Shown here: positions 15,646 to 23,238 of the stretch, piece after piece
Layout of the letters: every line of letters begins with the position of its first letter
Position numbering within the stretch: the first letter of the stretch is position 1
Assembly: GCA_021774435.1 (NCBI GenBank)
Contig: JAJFJB010000274.1
Span: forward strand, 1-34,455
DNA length: 34,455 nt
Reading direction: 5' to 3'
Origin: Alphaproteobacteria bacterium
GTDB taxonomy: Bacteria > Pseudomonadota > Alphaproteobacteria > UBA8366 > GCA-2717185
Notes under the pieces: generated by a model
What the model was told of the DNA's origin: nothing
Seen by the model: only the letters and a program-made list of their open reading frames with translations
The model's database searches: none
Program-made: the position numbers and the translations under genes

Positions 15646-16548
15646 TCATAAATCTGCGGCTTCGCGCAAGAGCCATTCGCGGAACGCAATACTTTTGGGA
15701 TGACCGGCGCGTTCGCGGGGATACACAAGATAGTAACCGCTATCGTGGCTGATGGAGGCGCTGAACGGCGCGATCAAGCGGCCCGCTTCCAGCTCATCGT
15801 GAATGATATGGCGATCCGCGATCGCGATGCCCAAACCTCTAATGGCGGCAGCGAGTGCGAAGTCCGTCGTATCGAAGGTCAATTCGCGGCTTGGCTTCAG
15901 GTTCGGTTCACCGACGCTCTCAAGCCATACACGCCAATCGTCCGGCCGGGCGTCGGCGCGCAGGAGAACATGGTGCCGAATGTCACCGGGGATGTTGAGC
16001 GGTGCTTCCTCTCGCGGCAATTCCGGACTGCAGACAGGCAAGGTCTCGAGCTGGAAAAGTTTTTCCGATTGCACGTCGGGCCAATCGCCACGCCCGTGCC
16101 GAATCGCGATATCAATATCCTCGCGCTCCAGATCAACGGTTCGAGTCGTTGTGGAAATGCGCACGTCGATTTCAGGATGATCCCGATGGAAATGGGTGAG
16201 CCGGGGCATGAACCAACGCATCGCAAGCGTCGATAACATGCTGATCGTGAGGGCTCCTTGCCGCTGGTTTGTCTCAAGCTCGGCGACGGCGGCCGTCAGT
16301 CGCCGAAAACCGTCGGTCAACCCGGGGAGGAGGGCGCGGCCATCTTTCGTCAGGGAAAGACGGCGATTGGCACGTCGGAACAGCCGCACGCCAAGAGTGT
16401 TCTCCAATGTGCGGATTTGATGGCTTATGGCGGAAGGGGTGACATTTAACTCCGCCGCCGCTGCGGCCAATGTCGATAGGCGAGCGGTTGCTTCAAACGC
16501 ACGCAGCGCGTTAAGAGGTGGCAGCCGTCGTGTAAGTTCAGCGTTCAT
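15646..16548 (-). CDS. LysR-family regulator, GcvA-like
   Basis: A 300-residue LysR-type regulator of the GcvA/AmpR-like branch. That branch is recognised by the N-terminal RLPPLNALRAFEATARL start, the helix-turn-helix LAAAAAELNVTPSAISHQI and GVRLFRRANRRLSLT. The effector domain contains the branch-typical VDLEREDIDIAIRHGRGDWP segment. It converges on thiG (16-base gap) and diverges from the DinB gene across a very AT-rich spacer with inverted repeats, so that gene is the likely target. The effector is unknown. GcvA-like regulators control varied single neighbours, so the name is a family label only. Confidence 0.93.
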   Translation of the reverse strand: MNAELTRRLPPLNALRAFEATARLSTLAAAAAELNVTPSAISHQIRTLENTLGVRLFRRANRRLSLTKDGRALLPGLTDGFRRLTAAVAELETNQRQGALTISMLSTLAMRWFMPRLTHFHRDHPEIDVRISTTTRTVDLEREDIDIAIRHGRGDWPDVQSEKLFQLETLPVCSPELPREEAPLNIPGDIRHHVLLRADARPDDWRVWLESVGEPNLKPSRELTFDTTDFALAAAIRGLGIAIADRHIIHDELEAGRLIAPFSASISHDSGYYLVYPRERAGHPKSIAFREWLLREAADL

Positions 16549-16638
16549 TTAATCGAATATTATTCATCAAAATATAGTACATAGTAGATGTATTATAGAT
16601 AGTTATATAATTATCTTAATAAAATTTGATAGAGAAAA

Positions 16639-16656
16639 TTTCAATTAAAATTGAAA
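16639..16656. promoter_or_regulatory. inverted repeat in AT-rich divergent spacer
   Basis: TTTCAATT (16639-16646) and AATTGAAA (16649-16656) form a perfect 8-base inverted repeat with a 2-base spacer. A second one, GAAAAT (16653-16658) / ATTTTC (16665-16670), overlaps it. They lie between the GcvA-like regulator and the DinB gene in DNA of roughly 16% GC (16561-16670, counted by eye). An operator for the regulator is likely but not shown; some symmetry is expected by chance in such AT-rich DNA. Confidence 0.45.
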
Positions 16657-16734
16657 ATATATCGATTTTCAAGGCACGGCTCAGCACGTTATGAATGCTG
16701 TAGATAGTCCGAACCACAGCAAGGAGCAGAAACC

Positions 16735-17220
16735 GTGCTAGGTCATTTCAAACGATTCGCAGCCTATAATAAATGGGCGAATAACCGCCTTTACGACAGC
16801 TGCGACCAGTTAACCGACGACGATTATTTCGCCAAAAGAGAGGCCTTTTTCGGGTCCATTCATGGCGTCCTAAACCACATGATGGTGGGCGACACGATCT
16901 GGACATCCCGGCTGCATGGAACGTCTCCTGTCATTGCGTTGAATGCGGAAATGTATGATCGCCGTGACATGCTACGGAACGCACGAGAGACAATGGACGA
17001 TGATATAATCGCCTATATGGATACTATGTCCGATGCGGATATGACCGGTGACGTTACCTACAAAACAACGAGCGGTGATCCGTTCACGATGGAGCGGGCC
17101 GTTATCTTGCAGCACTTCTTCAATCATCAGGCCCATCACAGGGGGCAGGCGCATGGTCTATTAAGTCAGACCAATGTCGAGCCGCCGGTTCTGGATTTGT
17201 TGTATTACATCCGCGAGTGA
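16735..17220 (+). CDS. DinB-family putative metal-dependent enzyme
   Basis: A 161-residue DinB/YfiT-fold four-helix-bundle protein. The three metal-binding His of the family are seen: His48 in VLNHMMVGD, then His131 and His135 in FFNHQAHHRGQAH. The N-terminal FKRFAAYNKWANNRLYD helix is typical. Related proteins are thiol-dependent transferases or uncharacterised; the cellular role here is unknown. The start is GTG at 16735 with AAGGAG upstream; no better ATG exists. It diverges from a GcvA-like regulator and is followed after 69 bases by a transporter gene in the same direction. It is the second member of this superfamily in the window, after the gene at 3935. Confidence 0.9.
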   Translation: MLGHFKRFAAYNKWANNRLYDSCDQLTDDDYFAKREAFFGSIHGVLNHMMVGDTIWTSRLHGTSPVIALNAEMYDRRDMLRNARETMDDDIIAYMDTMSDADMTGDVTYKTTSGDPFTMERAVILQHFFNHQAHHRGQAHGLLSQTNVEPPVLDLLYYIRE

Positions 17221-17271
17221 CGGGATGGGGATTTAAGCTGGACAGAAAAACCGGTTGCGCCGGCGCCGCGT

Positions 17272-17285
17272 CCCCCCTAAGGGGG
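17272..17285 (+). promoter_or_regulatory. hairpin covering the ribosome site of the MFS gene
   Basis: CCCCC (17272-17276) can pair with GGGGG (17281-17285) around the loop CTAA. The G-run is the apparent Shine-Dalgarno element of the MFS gene, whose ATG is at 17290. The pairing could lower translation of the transporter relative to the upstream DinB gene. The pairing potential is seen; the effect is inferred. Confidence 0.4.
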
Positions 17286-17289
17286 CGGT

Positions 17290-18480
17290 ATGGTTTCTTC
17301 GGTCCCGCCACAGAACACCGCGCAGTCGGATCTCTCCGTCGGGGTCCGGCTGTCGCTGTTCTACATCTTCTTTTTCATCAATGCCGGCGTCTATATGCCG
17401 TTCTGGCCGGTCTGGCTCGAAAGCCGAGGCCTCGGACCGGTTGAGATCAGCTTGCTTTTCGCGGTGGGCCGATTTGCCCGCGTCATTTCGAGTCCCCTGA
17501 TTGCCGCGATGGCGGACCGCCGCGGGGATCGGCGGCGGCCGCTCTTGCTCCTCAATGGCATTACGGCGCTCTTATTCATCCTCTATCTCTTTTGCGATTC
17601 GGTCTGGCAATATGCCGCTGTGGCGGCGGCGGTCGGGGCGGCTTGGGGCACCATCATGCCGCTTGGCGACAGCCTGGCGATCGTCAATACGCAAGCGCGC
17701 AATATCCAATATGGCCGGGTTCGTCTGTGGGGGTCGATCAGCTTCATCCTTGCCACAGTGGCCGGTGGCAAGATGCTCGAGGCCCTACCGGAAGCGGCGA
17801 TTTTCTGGGTTCTGCTGGTCAGCTTCGTTTCGTTGTTTCTGGTCTGTCTCGTGCTGCCGGACACGCGGGTCGAGCCCGCGCCAATTCGGATGTCCGGCGT
17901 TTGGCGGCTGTTCACCCATCCCCTGTTCGCACTCTTCATGCTCTGTAGTGCGCTGTTACAGACCAGCCATCTCGTCGTCTATATCTTCGGCACGCTGCAT
18001 TGGCGGGCGGCAGGGATTAGCGATGGTACGATCGGTCTGCTTTGGGCTACCGGCGTCATCGCGGAAGTTCTCTTATTCGCCGTTGGCGCGCGATTTGTTG
18101 CCCGGCTCGGTATAAGTTGGCTATTCGGACTGGCAGCACTTGCCGGCATCGTTCGTTGGACGATCCTGGCGGAAAGCTCATCGCTACCTGTCTTATTTTT
18201 GATCCAAACTTTGCACGCTTTGACCTTTGGCGCGGCGCATTTGGCAGCGATGGCGTTCATTGCGCGGGCCATTCCGAACCGATTGTCCGCGACCGCGCAG
18301 AGCCTGCACGGGTCCGTCGCCTTGAGCGTCGCCGGCGCGGTCGTGGCACCCTTGCTAGGGCCGTTATACGAAGAATATGGCGGCGGCGCTTTCCATGTGA
18401 TGACAATCCTGTCCGCCTTGGGCGGGCTTTGCGCGATTCTGCTGCAGCGGCGCTGGAACGGCGGGACGATTGTCGACTGA
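17290..18480 (+). CDS. major facilitator superfamily transporter, HcaT-like
   Basis: A 12-helix inner-membrane transporter (396 residues) of the MFS_1-like/HcaT group related to 3-phenylpropionate and nucleoside permeases. The signature N-terminus is LSLFYIFFFINAGVYMPFWPVWLESRGL, followed by an ADRRGDRRRPLL loop between helices 2 and 3 (the MFS loop motif), and IQYGRVRLWGSISFI in helix 5, a strong marker of this group. A G-rich ribosome site precedes the ATG. It is downstream of the DinB gene and converges with the NlpC/P60 gene 7 bases away. Substrate unknown; an aromatic or organic acid would fit the group. Confidence 0.92.
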   Translation: MVSSVPPQNTAQSDLSVGVRLSLFYIFFFINAGVYMPFWPVWLESRGLGPVEISLLFAVGRFARVISSPLIAAMADRRGDRRRPLLLLNGITALLFILYLFCDSVWQYAAVAAAVGAAWGTIMPLGDSLAIVNTQARNIQYGRVRLWGSISFILATVAGGKMLEALPEAAIFWVLLVSFVSLFLVCLVLPDTRVEPAPIRMSGVWRLFTHPLFALFMLCSALLQTSHLVVYIFGTLHWRAAGISDGTIGLLWATGVIAEVLLFAVGARFVARLGISWLFGLAALAGIVRWTILAESSSLPVLFLIQTLHALTFGAAHLAAMAFIARAIPNRLSATAQSLHGSVALSVAGAVVAPLLGPLYEEYGGGAFHVMTILSALGGLCAILLQRRWNGGTIVD

Positions 18481-18487
18481 TTTGGTC

Positions 18488-19339
18488 CTATGGCCGGCGG
18501 ACGGCGCAGATTTCATCACCGGTCGCTTCTTTAATATATGCTGCGACATGGGAAAGGGGTGCTACGGCGACCATCATGTCGGTTGCGTTCGCGTGCACGA
18601 AATGCGCGGCGTCGATCCAGATACCGACATGGCCCGGCCAGAAGACGAGGTCTCCTTTGCGCAAGACCGAGTCATCGCCCGAGAAGGCAATCGGGGTGCC
18701 GACCGTTTTTTCCTGCATCCCGGTATCCCGAGCCACTGATTGTCCGCATAGTGCCAGGGCGACTTGCGTCAGCCCGGAGCAATCGAGGCCGATGCTTGTC
18801 TTTCCGCCCCATAGATAGGGTGTGCCGAGGAACCTCAGCGCAATTCCGCAGTGGTTGGTCGCGAATTTGCCGATGGGTGCGAGGTGCTTGCCGTAGAGCC
18901 AGCCGCCATTGGCAATTCTGCTATAAGTGCCGTCTTGCACGTCGATACGAACAGTGGACGCCATGCTGAGCAAGTCCAATGGTGGGGATTTTAGGTCCGG
19001 CTCCGGAAACAAATATGTACGCAACGCTGTTACATAGTGTGTCGGCGGTTCTTGTTCATTGCCTAACCCCTCAGACGGCGTGTAGCCGACATAATCGTCG
19101 GAGGTGGCCTGCAACCAGGCCCAGCCGGATTGATCATCATAGACGGTGACGGTGTCGCCGAAGAGCAGTTCGGTATCGAGCGGCGCGTTTGGGTCAGGTG
19201 AGCGTCGCAAGGGGAGGCTTCCCTTGATGACCGTTTTTGCGATGCCGGTACTGTAGCGGTCGGCCTTTATTGTATCGCGCAGATGCTCGGCCGCGAGACC
19301 CGGGCGGTACGCATTCAGTCTGGGGTTCGGCGAAGTCAT
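18488..19339 (-). CDS. NlpC/P60-family C40 peptidase with SH3-like domains
   Basis: A cell-wall-type gamma-glutamyl peptidase (283 residues). An N-terminal bacterial SH3-like region (about 35-155, with LPLRRSPDPN and GWAWLQATSDDYVGYTP) is followed by the catalytic NlpC/P60 domain. The domain has Cys187 in GLDCSGLTQ, His237 in PGHVGIW and His249 in FVHAN as the catalytic set. The segment YLWGGKTSIG before the Cys is typical. No Sec signal peptide is evident, as in many alphaproteobacterial members that act in the cytoplasm on recycled peptides. In such genomes it is often next to a leucyl aminopeptidase gene; none is present here. It diverges from the TPP-enzyme gene. Confidence 0.93.
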   Translation of the reverse strand: MTSPNPRLNAYRPGLAAEHLRDTIKADRYSTGIAKTVIKGSLPLRRSPDPNAPLDTELLFGDTVTVYDDQSGWAWLQATSDDYVGYTPSEGLGNEQEPPTHYVTALRTYLFPEPDLKSPPLDLLSMASTVRIDVQDGTYSRIANGGWLYGKHLAPIGKFATNHCGIALRFLGTPYLWGGKTSIGLDCSGLTQVALALCGQSVARDTGMQEKTVGTPIAFSGDDSVLRKGDLVFWPGHVGIWIDAAHFVHANATDMMVAVAPLSHVAAYIKEATGDEICAVRRP

Positions 19340-19462
19340 GTCAGGAAAATGGGCGGGTTGACTGGTGGTGTCAATTCGTCAGGCTCTTCGCAAATGCGCA
19401 TGAAGCGTGTACAAGGTCTCGCCGCTAAATTGAGGCAGCAAAATCAAAGAGGGGTAGTCGAT

Positions 19463-21154
19463 ATGAGCGAGAGCGCCAGCATGCGGACTGGTGGTCAGGT
19501 CTTGGCCGACCAGTTGAAGATCCACGGTGTCGATACGGCGTTCTGCGTTCCGGGAGAGAGCTATCTGGCGCTTATTGATGCGTTGCACGATGCGTCCAAC
19601 GAAATAAAGGTCATTAGCTGCCGGCAGGAAGGCGGGGCCACCAATATGGCGGAAGCCTATGGCAAGCTGACGGGGAAACCGGGCATCGCCATGGTTACTC
19701 GCGCGCCGGGCGCCTGTAATGGCTCGGTCGGTGTGCATACCGCGATGCAGGATTCGACGCCGATGGTCATTCTAATTGGCCAGGTTGCCCGCGATCAGGA
19801 ATACCGTGAAGCCTTCCAAGAGGTCGACTACCGCCAATTTTACGGTGCATTGTGCAAATGGGTCGGACAGATCGAATCTGCCGACCGGGTTCCCGAAATG
19901 GTGAGCAAGGCGTTCCACCATGCCATGTCCGGACGGCCAGGGCCGGTGGCGCTGGCATTGCCGGAAGACATGCTGCGGGACCTGACCGATACTGGCGACG
20001 CCGATCCGTTCAAGACCGTGCGGCCCGGCGTCGATCCGGCGGATATCGCAGCCATGCAGGAAATGCTGTCTTCTGCCGAACGGCCCCTGATGATCGTTGG
20101 CGGCGGTGGTTGGAATGAGACGGCCTGCGCCGACATTCTGGCCTACGCCGAAGCGAATGGATTGCCTGTCGCCGCGTCATTCCGGTGTCAGGATATCGTC
20201 GATAACAACAGTGATTGTTACGTCGGCGAATTGGGCACGAGTGTAAATGCGGCGTTGGCGGCCCGGGTCAAGGAAGCCGATTTGTTGCTGGTCGTGGGTG
20301 CGCGGCTTGGCGAAATGACGACATCCGGCTATTCACTGGTTCAAACGCCGCGACCGGCCCAGAAACTCATCCATATCTATTCCGACCCTGACGAGTTGGG
20401 CCGCGTCTATCAAGCCGATTTACCGATAGCGGCTGCTGTCGACCGGTTTGCGGCCGCGGCACGGCAGGCGCCGGCGGTCGATGCTTCTGCATGGGCTGAG
20501 TGGGCCGGCGCTGCCCGAGAGGATTATTTGGGCAATTTGGCGCCAACGCTAGAGATGCCGGGCGCTGTCGATATGGTTCAGGTGATCGCAGATATTCAGG
20601 CACGGGTCTCCGATGATGCGATTATCACCTGCGATGCCGGGAACTTTTCGGGCTGGTCGCAGCGATTTTATCGCTACTCGACATACCCATCGCAAATCGC
20701 ACCGACGAGCGGCGCCATGGGATACAGCGTGCCGGCCGCTATTGCATCACGGCTGACATACCCTAATCGTCCCGTTATCGGCTTTGTCGGTGACGGCGGG
20801 TTCATGATGTCGGGACAGGAATTTGCGACGGCCATGCATTACGGTATCGATCCCATCATTATCGTTGTGAACAATAACGCCTATGGCACGATCCGGATGC
20901 ATCAGGAACGCGATTACCCGGATCGCACCATTGCGACGGGGCTGACCAATCCGGACTTTCCCAAATGGGCGGAAAGTTTTGGTGCCTTCGGCGCGCTTGT
21001 CGAAAAAACGGCGGATTTCGCACCGGCGTTCGAGGCCGCACTTGGCGCAGGACGGATTTCCTTGATCGAAATCCGGCTTGATGTCGACGTGATCACGACG
21101 CGAACGACGTTGTCGGCGATCCGTGACGCAGGACGCGCGCGACAGGCATCGTAG
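19463..21154 (+). CDS. thiamine pyrophosphate-dependent enzyme, acetolactate synthase-like
   Basis: A ThDP-dependent decarboxylase/synthase (563 residues) of the acetolactate synthase/benzoylformate decarboxylase superfamily. Domains in order: N-terminal pyrimidine-binding domain with the activating Glu56 (CRQEGGATNMAEAYGK), a central domain, and a C-terminal pyrophosphate-binding domain with GDGGFMMSGQEF followed by NNNAYGTIRMHQE (the GDG-N-N cofactor motif). ATG 19463 is chosen because AGAGGGG lies upstream and the protein then begins at the usual place; an ATG at 19283 would add 60 odd residues and run into the divergent gene. No small regulatory subunit follows, so a catabolic enzyme is more likely than branched-chain amino acid synthesis. 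Substrate unknown. Confidence 0.9.
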   Translation: MSESASMRTGGQVLADQLKIHGVDTAFCVPGESYLALIDALHDASNEIKVISCRQEGGATNMAEAYGKLTGKPGIAMVTRAPGACNGSVGVHTAMQDSTPMVILIGQVARDQEYREAFQEVDYRQFYGALCKWVGQIESADRVPEMVSKAFHHAMSGRPGPVALALPEDMLRDLTDTGDADPFKTVRPGVDPADIAAMQEMLSSAERPLMIVGGGGWNETACADILAYAEANGLPVAASFRCQDIVDNNSDCYVGELGTSVNAALAARVKEADLLLVVGARLGEMTTSGYSLVQTPRPAQKLIHIYSDPDELGRVYQADLPIAAAVDRFAAAARQAPAVDASAWAEWAGAAREDYLGNLAPTLEMPGAVDMVQVIADIQARVSDDAIITCDAGNFSGWSQRFYRYSTYPSQIAPTSGAMGYSVPAAIASRLTYPNRPVIGFVGDGGFMMSGQEFATAMHYGIDPIIIVVNNNAYGTIRMHQERDYPDRTIATGLTNPDFPKWAESFGAFGALVEKTADFAPAFEAALGAGRISLIEIRLDVDVITTRTTLSAIRDAGRARQAS

Positions 21155-21186
21155 CCGATTTTCAAGAGGCAATAAAAGAAAGGGCT

Positions 21187-21217
21187 CCGTAACCGGGCGT
21201 TCGCGATTAGGTTACGG
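21187..21217. promoter_or_regulatory. inverted repeat downstream of the TPP-enzyme gene
   Basis: CCGTAACC (21187-21194) and GGTTACGG (21210-21217) are perfect 8-base arms with a 15-base loop. It lies 33 bases after the TPP-enzyme stop and 175 bases before the TRAP operon. No T-run follows. It may be a weak terminator or an operator for the transporter operon; the sequence does not decide. Confidence 0.4.
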
Positions 21218-21391
21218 GATTGAAACCTGTTTGCCGTGTTGGCGACATCACGTTACAGTGGGCCTTATGGGTTAGGAAGGGCAGCGAACTTGTCCGCTCC
21301 GTTCTCGTATTCGTGGTCCAACCGCGGACCGGGAAAGCCTAATAAGTAATATTGAACAGAGAGTTTCACGGTTACGGGAGAACCAAAGATT

Positions 21392-22483
21392 ATGAGGAAT
21401 CTTACTAAATATCTAACAGGAACGGTTGCGGCTTCCGCCTTTGTCTTGGCGATGGGCGCTCCTGCTCCGTACAACCCGGCAGAAGCGCAGATGGTGGACG
21501 GCCCGGATCTCACATGGCGTGTGTCGCTGTGGGGCAAACGCCGGGCTTTCACCGAAAGTCTTGAATACATCTCCAAGACGGTGGAAGAGCGCACTGGCGG
21601 AAAGTTCAAATTCAAGCTCTACTACGGCGAACAGCTGTCGAAGAGTAAGGAAAATCTGGACAGTATCTCGGTTGGCGCTGTCGACGCGGCGCTGGTCTGC
21701 CAATCCTATCACCCTGGCAAGCTGCCGGCGGCGAACGTTCTGGACATGCCGTTTCTGCCGATCACGAACTTCGACGTTCAATACGAAGTTTCCAACGCGA
21801 TCTTCAGCCATCCTGCGGTGGTGAAGAATTTCGCGAAGTGGAACGCGATCATTTTCGCGATCAACGTCTTGCCGCAGTATGAATACATGGGCAAGGGCAA
21901 GCCGCCGGCTTCTGTCGCGGACTTCAAGGGCAAGCGTCTGCGGGCGCTCGGTGGTATGGGCCGTTCGGCGAAGAAAATCGGCGCGGTTCCGACCACGGTG
22001 ACGGCGTCTGAGACCTATACGGCGCTGCAACGCGGCACGGTCGACGCCATCGGCTTCCCGTTCACCTATGCGTTCAGTGCCTACAAGTTGGACGAGGTTG
22101 CGGACTGGTACACGACGAACATGTCGCTCGGCACGGTGAACTGCCCAATCGTGGCGAACAAGGACTCTTGGGCCAAGCTGCCGAAGCAGTACAAGGATTT
22201 GCTGAACGGCTTGAAGCGGGACGCGGTTGAATTTCAATCCGCCGCTTACCAGAAAAAAGACATCGAGAACCTGAAAGTGTGGCCGACGAAGATGAAGGCT
22301 ATCACGATCCCTGAAGACCAGATGGCCCAGTTTCGCAAGGTTGCGGGTAAGCCGATTTGGGACGAGTGGGTTGCCGAGGCCTCCAAGACGGTGCCGGAAG
22401 CGCAAGAACTTCTCGACCTTCTGCTGAAAACAGCAGCGGATGCTCGCAAGAAGTATCCGACAACGCGCACCTACGGAAAGTAG
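21392..22483 (+). CDS. dctP: TRAP transporter periplasmic substrate-binding protein
   Basis: The periplasmic solute receptor (363 residues) of a tripartite ATP-independent transporter. A Sec signal peptide covers about residues 1-31 (MRNLTKY..., Ala-rich core, AEA-Q cleavage). Mature features are FKLYYGEQLSKSKENLDSISVGAVDAA, the LRALGGMGRSAKKIGAVP segment with the Arg that normally binds the carboxylate of the ligand, and ETYTALQRGTVDAIGFPF. This pattern suits the DctP family, so an organic acid is the likely ligand; which one is unknown. GGGAG precedes the start. The permease genes follow after a strong hairpin, giving the usual order P-Q-M and probable extra expression of the receptor. Confidence 0.95.
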   Translation: MRNLTKYLTGTVAASAFVLAMGAPAPYNPAEAQMVDGPDLTWRVSLWGKRRAFTESLEYISKTVEERTGGKFKFKLYYGEQLSKSKENLDSISVGAVDAALVCQSYHPGKLPAANVLDMPFLPITNFDVQYEVSNAIFSHPAVVKNFAKWNAIIFAINVLPQYEYMGKGKPPASVADFKGKRLRALGGMGRSAKKIGAVPTTVTASETYTALQRGTVDAIGFPFTYAFSAYKLDEVADWYTTNMSLGTVNCPIVANKDSWAKLPKQYKDLLNGLKRDAVEFQSAAYQKKDIENLKVWPTKMKAITIPEDQMAQFRKVAGKPIWDEWVAEASKTVPEAQELLDLLLKTAADARKKYPTTRTYGK

Positions 22484-22500
22484 GCGAAAAGACTTAAATG

Positions 22501-22541
22501 AGAGGCTGTCGAACTGCCTAACGGTTCGGCAGCCTCTGTTT
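22501..22541 (+). terminator. intercistronic hairpin between dctP and dctQ
   Basis: AGAGGCTGTCGAAC (22501-22514) pairs with GTTCGGCAGCCTCT (22524-22537) with one G-U pair and a 9-base loop, followed by GTTTT. This looks like an intrinsic terminator or mRNA-stabilising stem 17 bases after the dctP stop. Partial termination here would make more binding protein than permease, as is common in transporter operons. The stem is seen; the read-through level is inferred. Confidence 0.8.
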
Positions 22542-22572
22542 TATCAATTTCTGAGACAATTTGGATTTGGCC

Positions 22573-23238
22573 ATGGCAATGAACGACGCCGCAGAACTGA
22601 GCCCTGCCGCGCAAACGTTCTCGAAGCTCGACGATGCCTACTTCGTCGTCGAAAAATTCCTGAACCTGATCGCTGCGATAACAATTCTGCTTTTGATGTT
22701 CGTCGGCACCTATCAAGTGTTTGGACGAAAGCTTTTGAACGTACCGGTCCCGGGTTATGTGGACGTCGTCGAAATGGCTATGACGACATTCGCTTTCCTG
22801 GGATTGGCATACTGCCAAAACCTGGGTGGCCACATCCGAATGGAAATCGTTATAGGCCGTTTCAAGGGGCGGCTGCTCTACACGATGGAGTTCATCGGGA
22901 CGCTGGTCATTATGGTCATTGTTGCGATACTGATCGTCTATAGCTGGACCCATTTCGAGCGTGCCTGGGTGAACGGCGACAGCACGATCGACATCGAGAT
23001 CATTCTCTGGCCGTCGAAGCTGGCGGTGCCCTTCGCATTTTCCGTTCTGATGGTACGGTTGGTATTGCAGGCTGTCGGGTTCTACCGGTTGATACTCGAT
23101 CCGGAAGCCAAACAGATCGCGGTGCCGCATATCGAGACGGTCGACGAACAAGCGCAGCATGAGATCGACGCGGGTCTGGCCGGTGAGGAAGAGAAAGTCG
23201 ATCTTCTGGGACGAGATACTAAGGCGGAGGCCGACTGA
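22573..23238 (+). CDS. dctQ: TRAP transporter small permease
   Basis: The four-helix DctQ-type small membrane subunit (221 residues; longer than many because of a charged C-terminal tail of about 45 residues). Hydrophobic helices are at about 35-55, 65-85, 105-130 and 150-175. The helix 1 end FGRKLLNVPVPGYVDVVEMAM and AYCQNLGGHIRMEIV are family markers (the W/G-H-I-R segment). ATG 22573 is preferred; TTG 22561 and ATG 22579 are alternatives. The stop TGA overlaps the ATG of the large permease by one base, so both are translationally coupled. Confidence 0.92.
   Translation: MAMNDAAELSPAAQTFSKLDDAYFVVEKFLNLIAAITILLLMFVGTYQVFGRKLLNVPVPGYVDVVEMAMTTFAFLGLAYCQNLGGHIRMEIVIGRFKGRLLYTMEFIGTLVIMVIVAILIVYSWTHFERAWVNGDSTIDIEIILWPSKLAVPFAFSVLMVRLVLQAVGFYRLILDPEAKQIAVPHIETVDEQAQHEIDAGLAGEEEKVDLLGRDTKAEAD

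Noticed and set aside
14637-15728. A 363-codon open frame on the minus strand across thiS and thiG
   Set aside because: It lies antisense to two well-recognised thiamine genes, shows no family features, and is a by-product of GC-biased codon use.
19283-19462. A 60-residue N-terminal extension of the TPP enzyme
   Set aside because: It runs into the divergent NlpC/P60 gene and lacks the family pattern; ATG 19463 has a good ribosome site and the usual N-terminus.
21413-22405. A 330-codon open frame on the minus strand across dctP
   Set aside because: Its translation is Arg-rich without domain features and it is fully antisense to a clear TRAP receptor gene.
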